A stretch of DNA of 64,000 bases from Rikenellaceae bacterium (lineage in GTDB: Bacteria; Bacteroidota; Bacteroidia; Bacteroidales; Rikenellaceae): NCBI GenBank assembly GCA_902362705.1, contig CABIXK010000002.1, forward strand, positions 62,001 through 126,000, in the 5' to 3' direction. A program made the position numbers and the translations under genes. This document shows positions 6,763-14,391 of this stretch, one piece after another; position 1 is the stretch's first letter, and the number at the start of each line of letters is the position of its first letter. The notes below the pieces were generated by a model. That model ran no database searches. It saw only the letters and a list, made by a program, of their open reading frames with translations, and was not told the origin of the DNA.

Positions 6763-9116
6763 CGATCGACGGCCTGCGCTGCGACCTTGCGGCACCGTGC
6801 GCCGTGCCGGGTTACGACTTCGCCGCGGCGGCCTCGCCCGACGCCTGCCGCACGGGGCGCACGCTCACGCTCGAGCTGCCGGCCACGCCGCGCAACGACG
6901 ACGCCCTGCGCCGGGCGCGCGACCCGCACGCGGCTGCACACTTCAACGCCGCGACGCACCGCGCCGAGCTGCGCGAGGAGGGGGCCCTGCTGCTGGCCGG
7001 CGGGGTGCGCCTGCTCCAGACGACGGAGGAGGGCTACCGCATCGAGATCCGCGAAGGGGGCGCCGGGTGGGTCCGCGAGGCGGCGCGGCGCGATCTGGCG
7101 GAGCTGGGCTTCGACCTCAGCATGCGGCTCGACCCCACGACCATCTGCCGGAGCTGGACCGAAACGGGGCCGGTGAAGTTCTTCCCCGTGGTGCGCGACG
7201 CCTGGCCCGCGGGCAACTCCCCGCAGGACCTGCTGCCCGACGAGCGGATGCTCTCGACCGACGACTACCACCCCTTCTTCCATGTCGCCACGCTCACCGA
7301 GCGCATCTTCGCCGAGGCGGGCTACGCCGTGCGCAGCCGCTTCTTCGCCTCGGAACTCTTCCGCTCGCTCTACCTGAGCGGCAGCTACGGCCGCCGCGAC
7401 ACGGCGGCGATCGAGGCGCGCATGGGATTCCGCGCCCGGCGCACGGCGGCAGCGACGGCCGAGGCCGACGACGCGGGGCGGGTCGCGGCCGATCCCAAGG
7501 CGCTGGCCCACACGGTGGGCAACCTGGTCGACACGGCCTCGACGGGGGCCGTCGACGCCGACGGCGAGCCCATCGACGGGCTCTACAACCACGGGGGATG
7601 CCTCGCGACAAGGGACGGCGCCCTGCGCTTCACCCCCACGGCCGAGGTCGACGTGGGATTCGAGTATGCGCTGCGCTACACCACCGAACACCGCATCCTC
7701 GATCGCACGCGCCTCGGCGGCTTCGACACGATCTACCTCGGTCCGGGGTCGGAGGCGAGCTGCCCGCTGGCCAACCGCTATGTCGACCGCCGCACGGCCG
7801 TCGCCCCGGGGCGCAGCTACCGCGCCATCGTCTTCGACCACGCGCCGGGGGCCCGCTACCGCCTGCGCTACACCCGCAACGGCACGGCGGGGGTGCTCTG
7901 GGCCGAGTTCTCGGAGCGCACGGCGCGCGTCGAGACCCCCGCCGCGGGGACGGTGGCGGCACCCGCGCTGGAGGTGCTCGCCGGGGGCGCGTGGCAGCCC
8001 TACGGGGGCGACTGGGCCCTCTACGACGGGCATGTGGAGGAGCGGGGCACGACGACGGTGGCCGTGACGCTGCGCAGCGCCGCCCGCCGCGCGGGACCGA
8101 CCTCGCCCGTGCGCTTCGACCTCGTCTACTTCGGCGGCGCCGAGCCGGGGATGCGCCTCACGCTCCACAAGGAGTGCGCGCTGCGCCCCACCTTCCACGG
8201 CCGCCCGGGCTTCGGGGCGACGGTCGCCTTCGCCGACATGCTGCGCGGCGGCATCCGCCAGGGGGAGCTGCTCGCGGCGCTGGCCCACCTGTTCAACCTG
8301 CGCTTCGCAACCGACCGAGAGCGCCGCACGGTGCGCATCGAGCCGCGCGACATGTTCTACGATGCGGGCGAGGCGGACTGGAGCGACCGCACCGACTTCG
8401 CCCACCCCGTGCGCCGGCGGATGCTCGCCCCCGACCACGCCGAGCGGCGCACGTGGTGCTACGCGGCGGGCGACGGGCCCGTCCGTCGCCTCGAGGCGGA
8501 GGAGGGGCGGCGCTTCGGGGCCTGGAGCCGCACGGCCGCGAGCCTGGCCTCGAAGGAGGGGGAGGAGGTGGCGCGCAACCCCCTCTTCGCACCCTCGCTC
8601 ACCGAGGCGGGGCGCTACGCCAACGCCCCCTCGGCACGGCTGCTCGCGGTGGGCGACCGCGACGACGACACCGGCGGCGATCCCTTCGACCCGCCGCGCC
8701 TGGTCTGCTTCGCGGGCCTCCACCCCCTGCCGCCCGACGAGCGATGGGGCCACCCCTGGGGCCAGGCATCCTACCCGCTCGCGGCGTTCCACTTCGCGGG
8801 CAGCGAGTGGGCCGAACCCTTCACCCTGGGGTTCGACAACCGCGACGGCGTGGAGGGGCTGCACCGCTTCCGCGACCGGCAGGCCGACGAGGAGGACCTG
8901 GGCGAGGAGATCGACCTCAGGCTGCAGATGGCGCCCCACGAGTTCGAGGCGCTGCGCGACCCCGACGCGGCGGCCGGGCTCCGCTCCGTATGGCGTATCG
9001 ACACGGGGGAGGGGCTCGTGCGGGCCGTCGTGGAGCGGGTGGGGGAGTACGACCCGGCCCGGGGGTCGGTGCGCTGCCTGCTGCGCCGCCTCGCACAAGA
9101 CCCCGAAACCCCATGA
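6753..9116 (+). CDS. Large phage-cluster protein, possible tail/baseplate component
   Basis: 787 residues from ATG 6753 (MELTIDGLRCDLAAPCAVPG). No signal peptide. The N-terminal quarter resembles an assembly domain (TLELPATPRNDDALRRARDP, VRLLQTTEEGYRIEIREG). The stretch DDYHPFFHVATLTERIF, followed by GYAVRSRFFASELFRSLYLS (about 170-212), resembles large tail-region proteins of Bacteroidetes prophages. The middle is beta-rich and the C-terminal third has LAALAHLFNLRFATDRERRT. The gene overlaps both neighbours. Function is inferred from context and length; host-attachment or baseplate hub are possible roles. Confidence 0.6.
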   Translation: MELTIDGLRCDLAAPCAVPGYDFAAAASPDACRTGRTLTLELPATPRNDDALRRARDPHAAAHFNAATHRAELREEGALLLAGGVRLLQTTEEGYRIEIREGGAGWVREAARRDLAELGFDLSMRLDPTTICRSWTETGPVKFFPVVRDAWPAGNSPQDLLPDERMLSTDDYHPFFHVATLTERIFAEAGYAVRSRFFASELFRSLYLSGSYGRRDTAAIEARMGFRARRTAAATAEADDAGRVAADPKALAHTVGNLVDTASTGAVDADGEPIDGLYNHGGCLATRDGALRFTPTAEVDVGFEYALRYTTEHRILDRTRLGGFDTIYLGPGSEASCPLANRYVDRRTAVAPGRSYRAIVFDHAPGARYRLRYTRNGTAGVLWAEFSERTARVETPAAGTVAAPALEVLAGGAWQPYGGDWALYDGHVEERGTTTVAVTLRSAARRAGPTSPVRFDLVYFGGAEPGMRLTLHKECALRPTFHGRPGFGATVAFADMLRGGIRQGELLAALAHLFNLRFATDRERRTVRIEPRDMFYDAGEADWSDRTDFAHPVRRRMLAPDHAERRTWCYAAGDGPVRRLEAEEGRRFGAWSRTAASLASKEGEEVARNPLFAPSLTEAGRYANAPSARLLAVGDRDDDTGGDPFDPPRLVCFAGLHPLPPDERWGHPWGQASYPLAAFHFAGSEWAEPFTLGFDNRDGVEGLHRFRDRQADEEDLGEEIDLRLQMAPHEFEALRDPDAAAGLRSVWRIDTGEGLVRAVVERVGEYDPARGSVRCLLRRLAQDPETP

Positions 9117-9382
9117 CCAGGCGCGAAGAGAGGCTGGCCGCACGGCTGGCCGCGACGCTCGACGGCACCCTCACCGTCGCCGCCGCACGGCATCTGATGG
9201 CCCAGGGGCTGCTCGACACGCGGGCCTGCGAGCGGCGCATCGCCCGCCGGCGGATGGACGAGCTCGCCAGCGGAGGATGCCCCCGCTGCGGGGCGATGTA
9301 TGCCGTGGCCGAGGAGCTGGGGTGCTCCTACGCCAAGGTGAAGACCCTCTATTACGAATCCTTTCAAAAAGACCAACCATGA
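9113..9382 (+). CDS. Small HTH-like phage-cluster protein
   Basis: 89 residues, starting in an ATGA overlap with the preceding gene and ending in an ATGA overlap with the protease gene. The protein is very basic in the first half (MTRREERLAARLAATLDGT, ERRIARRRMDEL). It ends in a helix-turn-helix-like segment (MYAVAEELGCSYAKVKTLYY, about residues 64-83). CPRCG has only one Cys pair, so it is not a full zinc finger. It could bind DNA or be a small-terminase-like or regulatory factor; the position between a tail-like and a protease gene does not decide this. Confidence 0.6.
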   Translation: MTRREERLAARLAATLDGTLTVAAARHLMAQGLLDTRACERRIARRRMDELASGGCPRCGAMYAVAEELGCSYAKVKTLYYESFQKDQP

Positions 9383-10290
9383 AACCGACAATCCGAATCA
9401 CCGACCGGGCCGAAAAGTGCCTGATCGAAATCGAAGGCACGATCGGCGTACCCGAGGCATGGCAGTTCGAGGAGCCCGAGGCACGCGTGGCCACCTACGA
9501 GACCTTCCGCGAGACGCTGCGCCGCATCGCCGCCGTCGAGGCGCGCGAGATCGAGGTCGAGATCCGCTCGACGGGCGGCGACGTGAACGACGCGCTGCTC
9601 ATCCACGACGCCCTGCGCTCGCTCGGCGGCCGCGTCACGACCCGCTGCCACGGCTACACCGCCTCGGCCGCGACGCTCATCGCCCAGGCAGCCTCCGAGG
9701 GGTGCCGCGAGATCGCCCCCAGCGCCCTCTACCTGATCCACCGCGCCGCCTGCGCCACCGAGGGCAACGCCGCCGAGCTGGCGGCGACGGTCGACCTGCT
9801 GCGCCGCACCGACGAGCGCATCGCCGCGGTCTACGCCGACCGCTCGGGGCGCCCGGCCGCCGACTTCGAGCGCCTGATGGGCGAGAACAACGGCGCAGGG
9901 CGGTGGCTCTCGCCCGCCGAGGCAGTGGCCGCGGGGCTCGCCGACCGCATCGCGGGCGAAGAGGGGGCTTGCGCAGAGAAGCCGAAGGCCTCCGGGGAGC
10001 GGCCGCGGGCGATCGACAGCCTGCGCGCAGGGTGGCAGCGCCTCATAAAGCAGCTCCGCGCCGCGCCCGACGAGCTGCCGCCCGCAGTGCAGCACAACGT
10101 GCTGCATCCCGACCCGGCGACCGACACACCGCCCGCCGCCGACGCCCTCGCAGCGGCCGCAGCCGAGCGGGCCCGCAGCGCCGCGGAGCCGACGCGCACC
10201 CTGCCCCGCGAGGATCCCCCGCTGGTCGACAACCTCCTCTCGGCCAACCAGCGCGCCTATGCCGAGGACGCCAAGCGGTTCAGAAGCTGA
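9379..10290 (+). CDS. ClpP-type phage prohead protease with scaffold-like tail
   Basis: 303 residues. The N-terminal 200 form a ClpP/crotonase-fold serine protease: IRSTGGDVNDALLIHDALRS, then CHGYTASAATLIAQA with the nucleophile Ser96, and LYLIHRA with His121. The third acid residue is not obvious: WLSPAEAVAAGLADRI is kept, but the residues before it read ENNGAGR. Residues about 200-303 are Ala/Pro-rich and end in NQRAYAEDAKRF, as in protease-scaffold fusions of tailed phages. The expected role is cleaving scaffold during capsid maturation. The capsid-like gene follows after a repeat-filled gap. Confidence 0.85.
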   Translation: MKPTIRITDRAEKCLIEIEGTIGVPEAWQFEEPEARVATYETFRETLRRIAAVEAREIEVEIRSTGGDVNDALLIHDALRSLGGRVTTRCHGYTASAATLIAQAASEGCREIAPSALYLIHRAACATEGNAAELAATVDLLRRTDERIAAVYADRSGRPAADFERLMGENNGAGRWLSPAEAVAAGLADRIAGEEGACAEKPKASGERPRAIDSLRAGWQRLIKQLRAAPDELPPAVQHNVLHPDPATDTPPAADALAAAAAERARSAAEPTRTLPREDPPLVDNLLSANQRAYAEDAKRFRS

Positions 10291-10530
10291 AAGTGAGAAG
10301 TATCAAGTAAAAAGTAGATGGCGGCTTCTGGCCGCGCGGACCGCAGCCGGCGAAAGGCGGCACGAGCGGCGCGAGTTGCGGGCCTTCGCCGGGAGTGGCT
10401 GCGGCCCGCGCAGCTGGCGCTGCATGATCCGGCAAAGACTACCGAAGCCGTCGGCGCGGAGGGCTGCCTCATTTCCAATTCTCAGCTTTTCACTTCTCAC
10501 TTTTTTCTTTTCAGTTTATTACACAACCAA
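10291..10530. repeat. G+C-rich repeat copy between protease and capsid-like genes
   Basis: Starts with AAGTGAGAAGTATCAAGTAA just after the protease stop, has inner modules (GGACCGCAGCCGGCGAAAGG; GGAGTGGCTGCGGCCCGCGC) and ends with CAGCTTTTCACTTCTCAC and a T-rich run. Both A+T-rich borders of the repeat family are present, so this looks like a complete insertion inside the phage-type operon. Confidence 0.7.
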
Positions 10531-10549
10531 CCCTAAAAACCTCAAAGAC

Positions 10550-11527
10550 ATGAGTTACCTCGAAAACGCCAAGCAGTACACCGGCTCCGATCTGGAGACC
10601 ATCTTCTTCCGCCCGATGCTCACGGGCGCCTCGGCCCAGGATCTGGGCGTGAGGGTCCTCTACAACCTCCCCGCACCCACCACCGTGCAGCTGTGGGACG
10701 GCCAGCGCAACATCCTCCAGAAGTACGACGCCGCAGGGTGGACGGGCGGCGCCGCGGCGGCCAAATACCAGAAGACGATCGCCCTGAAGCGCGTGAAGGC
10801 CGAACTGGGCTTCTCGGCCGCCGACTACTTCTCGCTCGTCTACGAGCGCATCGCCGCCAGCGCCGACGTCAACATGGACGACCTCTCGGGCACGGTGCTC
10901 GAGCAGGCCGAGACCACCCTCTTCCGCCAGGCCGTGGCCGAGAACATCCGCGCCACGATGTGGGTGGGCGACACGTCGGCCGCGTCGGGCTACAACACCT
11001 TCGACGGCTTCCTGAAGGCCGTGGAGGAGTTCGCCGCCGACGAGCAGATCCACACCACCACCTACACGGCCGCCGAGCTCGACGATCCGCAGCGCACCGT
11101 GGAGCTCTTCGACAACCTGTGGCAGAACGCCGACGGCCGCCTCCAGGACCTGCGCGCCGAGGGGCAGCTGGCCTTCTTCGTCACCTCGGACCTCTACTAC
11201 CTCTACGAGAAGTATCTCGACGCGAAGGGCGCCGACGCCGCCTATGCCGACGCGATCAACGGCCGGCCGGCGCTCGCCTACCACGGCATCCCCATAGTCG
11301 ACGTACGCCTGGGCAAGTACCTCCCGGGGACCGCGTTCAACCAGTCGTTCTGCATGCTCACCGACCGCCGCAACCTCGTGCTGGCGGTCAACACCTCCGA
11401 CTTCCCCGGCAACGAGGTGCGCATGTGGTACAACCCCGACGAGATGGAGAACCGCCAGCGCGCCCTCTTCATGGCGGGCTGCGACGTGCTCGACGAGGCG
11501 CTCGTCTGCTACGCCTACCGCCAGTAA
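10550..11527 (+). CDS. Probable major capsid protein
   Basis: 325 residues from ATG 10550 (MSYLENAKQYTGSDLETIFF). The call rests mostly on place and size: directly after a protease/scaffold gene and before the portal. The sequence fits a capsid protein: FFRPMLTGASAQDLGVRVLY at the start, a helical region (AAKYQKTIALKRVKAELGFS), a segment DMTWVGDTS-like (ATMWVGDTSAASGYNTFDGF, about 141-160) and LYYLYEKYLDAKGADAAYAD later. Codon use and composition match the backbone. No signal or membrane segments. Whether particles are still assembled is unknown. Confidence 0.7.
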   Translation: MSYLENAKQYTGSDLETIFFRPMLTGASAQDLGVRVLYNLPAPTTVQLWDGQRNILQKYDAAGWTGGAAAAKYQKTIALKRVKAELGFSAADYFSLVYERIAASADVNMDDLSGTVLEQAETTLFRQAVAENIRATMWVGDTSAASGYNTFDGFLKAVEEFAADEQIHTTTYTAAELDDPQRTVELFDNLWQNADGRLQDLRAEGQLAFFVTSDLYYLYEKYLDAKGADAAYADAINGRPALAYHGIPIVDVRLGKYLPGTAFNQSFCMLTDRRNLVLAVNTSDFPGNEVRMWYNPDEMENRQRALFMAGCDVLDEALVCYAYRQ

Positions 11528-11617
11528 ACCCACCTTTTTTCTCCGCCGCCGCCCGGGAGCGAGGGGTGCACCCTCGCTCCGGCGGTCCGGCGACGGAGCA
11601 ACCGACCCGACACCGCC

Positions 11618-12847
11618 ATGACATCCGACAAACGACACCGCACGGCCATAGCCGTGACCGACCGCACAGACCCCTACCTGCGCCTCGCCGCCACGACGGT
11701 GAGCAGCGACCGCATCTGGCGCTGGGGCGACGACAACCTCTTCCCCGCGGCCCTGGCCCTGATGGCCCGCCGCTCGACCACCCACCGCCGCATCATCAAC
11801 GACAAGGCGGACTACATCGCCGGCAAGGGCTTCACGTGCGACGAGCGGCTGCCGCGCCTGGGGGCCTTCGTCCGCCGCGCCAACGGCCGGGGCGAGAGCC
11901 TGCGCCGCATCCTCTCGAAGCTCGCCTTCGACAAGGCGCTCTTCGGCAACGCCTTTCTGGAGGTGGTGACCGACCCGGCGCACTCCTACCTCTCGCTCTA
12001 CCACCAGGACGCCTCGCGCTGCCGCGTGGCCCGCGACTCGGAGCACATCGTGCTGCACCACGACTGGGCGGCCTTCGACCCCAAGCAGGCGCGGACGCTG
12101 CCCCTCTACCCGCGCTTCGAGCGACAGGCCGACGGCACGCTGCGCGCGGCGATCCACTACAAGGACTACGAACCCTCGTTCGAGCACTACGGCGTGCCGC
12201 CCTACATCGCCGGGTTCGGGGTCTCGGCCATCGCCTACAAGACCGACCGCTGGAACATCGCCCGCCTCGACAACTCGTTCCAGCTCTCGGGCGTGATGAT
12301 GCTCGACGCCGAGGTCGAGAGCGACGAGGAGGCCGACCGCATCGTGCGCCTGGCCGAGCGCAAGTTCGCGGGCAACCCCGGGCAGGTGATGTTCCTGCTG
12401 CGCACGGGCAGCGAACAGAGCGACGACCGGTCGCGCTTCATCCCCATCGACTCCCGCGCCGAAGGCGACTGGAAGGCGCTGCACGAGCAGGCCGTGGCCG
12501 ACATCGTGGTGGCCCACTCGTGGTTCCGCACGCTCAGCGGCCTGGACTACGCCGCAGGGTTCAGCGCCGAGCGCATCCTCCACGAATACGAGGTGGCGCT
12601 CAACACCGTAATCCTGGCCGAGCAGGCCGAGCTCACGGAGCCCATACGCGCCGTCATCTCGTCGGTGCTGGGGGTCGACGCCTCGTCGCTGGCCGTGGTC
12701 AACCGCCCGCCCACACGCTCGAAACCCATCTACATGAAGGTGTGGGAGGCGCGCAAGGCCGACGGCCTCGACTACGACCCCGACGACCCGCGCCAGCAGC
12801 AGTTCCTCTCCGAGATCACCAAATACAACATACGGAGCATCGACTGA
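11618..12847 (+). CDS. Phage portal protein
   Basis: 409 residues. Portal-like features: an N-terminal region with WRWGDDNLFPAALALMARRS, SKLAFDKALFGNAFLEVVTD (about 105-124), and YLSLYHQDASRCRV, which is the pattern of SPP1/HK97-type portals where a helical clip follows a beta-wing. The middle has AYKTDRWNIARLDNSFQLSG and the C-terminal third is helical (EYEVALNTVILAEQAELTEP). The portal is the dodecameric ring through which DNA enters the capsid and it docks the terminase. No terminase gene is present beside it here. Confidence 0.82.
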   Translation: MTSDKRHRTAIAVTDRTDPYLRLAATTVSSDRIWRWGDDNLFPAALALMARRSTTHRRIINDKADYIAGKGFTCDERLPRLGAFVRRANGRGESLRRILSKLAFDKALFGNAFLEVVTDPAHSYLSLYHQDASRCRVARDSEHIVLHHDWAAFDPKQARTLPLYPRFERQADGTLRAAIHYKDYEPSFEHYGVPPYIAGFGVSAIAYKTDRWNIARLDNSFQLSGVMMLDAEVESDEEADRIVRLAERKFAGNPGQVMFLLRTGSEQSDDRSRFIPIDSRAEGDWKALHEQAVADIVVAHSWFRTLSGLDYAAGFSAERILHEYEVALNTVILAEQAELTEPIRAVISSVLGVDASSLAVVNRPPTRSKPIYMKVWEARKADGLDYDPDDPRQQQFLSEITKYNIRSID

Positions 12848-12849
12848 GG

Positions 12850-13033
12850 CCGAAGCCACCATTCGTCATAGCGCCGGCTGCGCAGCCCGGAGCCACCTCG
12901 GGCGAAGGGCTGTCGGCTTTTGACCGTCAGTCGGCAAAGGGACGAAGCCAAAGGCTTCGCAATTCATACTTCCATTCGCCGCCCCATTCCCAACTTTTCA
13001 CTTTCTACTTTTTACTTCTCACCTTTCACTTCC
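12850..13033. repeat. G+C-rich repeat copy between portal and adaptor genes
   Basis: Short copy with GCTGCGCAGCCCGGAGCCAC and palindromic AAGCCAAAGGCTTCG, ending in the A+T-rich border CAACTTTTCACTTTCTAC and TTTTTACTTCTCACC, which runs up to the start codon at 13034. It forms the leader of the next gene. Confidence 0.65.
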
Positions 13034-13507
13034 ATGAAAACCCTCATCTCCCCCACCCGGGTGCTGACGCTCGCCTTCGGCGACGGCGAGCAGCTGCCCG
13101 CGGGCTCCGTCACGGCGGCCGACATCGCCGCCGCCGAGGAGCGCTACCTCGTCCCCGTCGTCGGGCGGGCGCTCCACGAGCGGCTGCTCGCGGGCCTCTA
13201 CCCCGAACTTACGGCCGACTACCTGGCCGCACCCCTGGCCCTCTTCACGCGGGCGGCGATCCAGCCGCGCCTCGACCTGCGCACGGGCCGCTGCGGCTCG
13301 ACGGTCGCCGCACCCGACGGCTCCGAACCCGCCGACACCCCCACGCGCCGCCGCCTGGTGCAGAGCCTACGCAGCGAAGCCCGCACGCTGCTGCGCCGGG
13401 CCTCGCGCCACCTGCGGACCGAGAACCGCCGCTACCCCGAGTACGTCGCCACGGACGACATCATCAGCCGCTGCACCACCGATGGAGGCCTCGTACAGAC
13501 TCTTTAG
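13034..13507 (+). CDS. Head-tail adaptor-like phage protein
   Basis: 157 residues, starting MKTLISPTRVLTLAFGDGEQ. It resembles the small proteins that follow portal/capsid genes in Bacteroidetes prophages (DUF6712-like), which probably act at the head-tail joint. Features: VTAADIAAAEERYLVPVVGR (about 29-48), YLAAPLALFTRAAIQPRLDL, and a basic C-terminal part (SEARTLLRRASRHLRTENRR). The gene overlaps the next by 26 nt, which suggests coupled expression. No enzymatic motif. Function is inferred from context and moderate resemblance. Confidence 0.62.
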   Translation: MKTLISPTRVLTLAFGDGEQLPAGSVTAADIAAAEERYLVPVVGRALHERLLAGLYPELTADYLAAPLALFTRAAIQPRLDLRTGRCGSTVAAPDGSEPADTPTRRRLVQSLRSEARTLLRRASRHLRTENRRYPEYVATDDIISRCTTDGGLVQTL

Positions 13508-13904
13508 CGGCATGGCGGCCGGAGCTGCCGCCCTGGTCGCACCCGCCGCACCGCTCGTCGCATGCACGGCGGGGTGCATCGCCGTCGACTTCGCCGCGGG
13601 GATCGCCGCCTCGCGCACGACGGCACGGCGCGCGGGCCGCCGCTGGTACTTCGAGAGCTGCGAGGCGTGGCGCACGGTGCAGAAGCTCGCCCTGGCCTCG
13701 ACGGCGATCGTCATGGCCGCGGTGCTCGACGGCTGCATGGAGGGGATCGTGCGCCTCGAGCTGGCGCGCCTGTTCGCCGGCTTCACCTGCGGCGTGGAGC
13801 TGTGGTCGTTTCTCGAAAACGCCTGCGAGATCTCCGACGCCCCGCTCTTCCGCTACCTGCGCCGCTACGCCCGGCGCCGCATCCGACAGGAGGTGGAGCG
13901 ATGA
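13482..13904 (+). CDS. Phage holin-like membrane protein
   Basis: 140 residues from ATG 13482. Three hydrophobic stretches: about 7-36 (AAGAAALVAPAAPLVACTAG onward), about 68-83 (LASTAIVMAAVLDG) and about 95-108 (LFAGFTCGVELW). The stretch VDFAAGIAASRTTARRAGRR followed by WYFESCEAWRTVQKL is typical of the phage holin family found in Bacteroidetes prophages. Holins make pores so that the lysis enzyme reaches the wall. The gene overlaps the adaptor gene at its start and the P5-like gene at its end, as in a lysis cassette. Confidence 0.72.
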   Translation: MEASYRLFSGMAAGAAALVAPAAPLVACTAGCIAVDFAAGIAASRTTARRAGRRWYFESCEAWRTVQKLALASTAIVMAAVLDGCMEGIVRLELARLFAGFTCGVELWSFLENACEISDAPLFRYLRRYARRRIRQEVER

Positions 13905-14311
13905 GCCGGGGTCTGCGCAACCGCAACCCGGGCAACATCCGCCGCTCGGGGGTGCGCTACAAAGGGGAGGTACGCCCGTCGACCGACCCCGCGTTCAAGC
14001 AGTTCGGGTCGATGGCGCTGGGCTATCGCGCCATATTCGTGCTGCTCGACACCTACCGCCGCCGCTACGGTCTGGACACGGTGCGGGGCATGATCTCGCG
14101 CTGGGCCCCGCCCTCGGAGAACGACACGGAGGCCTACATCGGCGCCGTGTGCCGGCAGACGGGGCTCGCGCCCGACCGGCGGATAGATACGCGCGACGCC
14201 GCGACGATGATCCCCCTCGCGGCGGCCATCTCGCGCGTGGAGAACGGGCGGCGGGCCGTCGAGGCGGAGGTCAGGGCGGGCTGGGAGCTCTTCGCCGGAG
14301 AGGAGGGGTGA
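13901..14311 (+). CDS. Structural protein P5-like / putative peptidoglycan-acting protein
   Basis: 136 residues from ATG 13901, overlapping the holin-like stop. RGLRNRNPGNIRRSGVRYKG, then FKQFGSMALGYRAIFVLLDT and ISRWAPPSENDTEAYIGAVC match the 'structural protein P5' family of Bacteroides/Alistipes prophages, related to lytic transglycosylase/muramidase-like virion proteins. RNPGNIR and the acidic residues in PSENDTEAY are family landmarks. In a lysis cassette with a holin it would degrade peptidoglycan at entry or exit. It is the last gene of the cluster; comEC follows with its own promoter. Confidence 0.78.
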   Translation: MSRGLRNRNPGNIRRSGVRYKGEVRPSTDPAFKQFGSMALGYRAIFVLLDTYRRRYGLDTVRGMISRWAPPSENDTEAYIGAVCRQTGLAPDRRIDTRDAATMIPLAAAISRVENGRRAVEAEVRAGWELFAGEEG

Positions 14312-14362
14312 AAAAGCACGCTTTCGGACGCCCGAACATTTTATTTTCGCGCCCGTTTTCGC

Positions 14363-14370
14363 TATATTTG
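14363..14370 (+). promoter_or_regulatory. -7 box of comEC
   Basis: TATATTTG, a perfect TAnnTTTG match, 21 nt before the comEC ATG in an A+T-rich patch. It separates comEC transcription from the phage-type cluster. Confidence 0.7.
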
Positions 14371-14391
14371 TAAACGTAAAGCGCCGCCGCC

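Larger units (their letters stand above)
5794..14311 (+). mobile_element. Phage-derived structural gene cluster, incomplete or domesticated
   Basis: Nine genes on one strand, several overlapping as ATGA or by a few bases (6753, 9113, 9379, 13482, 13901). They encode two large unknown proteins, an HTH-like small protein, ClpP-type protease, capsid-like protein, portal, adaptor-like protein, holin-like protein and a P5-like protein. I see no terminase, tail tube, tape measure, replication gene, repressor or integrase, and no flanking direct repeat. Base composition matches the host and host-type intergenic repeats lie inside. It is either a decayed prophage or a retained particle-forming module. 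Confidence 0.65.

Noticed and set aside
5418-9116. A 1232-codon open frame running through the repeat and the first two phage-cluster genes
   Set aside because: The upstream part is intergenic repeat and the middle is out of frame with the better gene at 5794-6762; only the end (6753-9116) is a gene.
6450-9143. Long open frames on the minus strand opposite the phage-cluster and other G+C-rich genes
   Set aside because: In very G+C-rich DNA stop codons are rare, and these mirror frames are Arg/Gly/Ala-rich with no family features.
9284-9304. CPRCG in the small HTH-like protein as a zinc finger
   Set aside because: Only one Cys pair is present, and no second pair or His pair follows.
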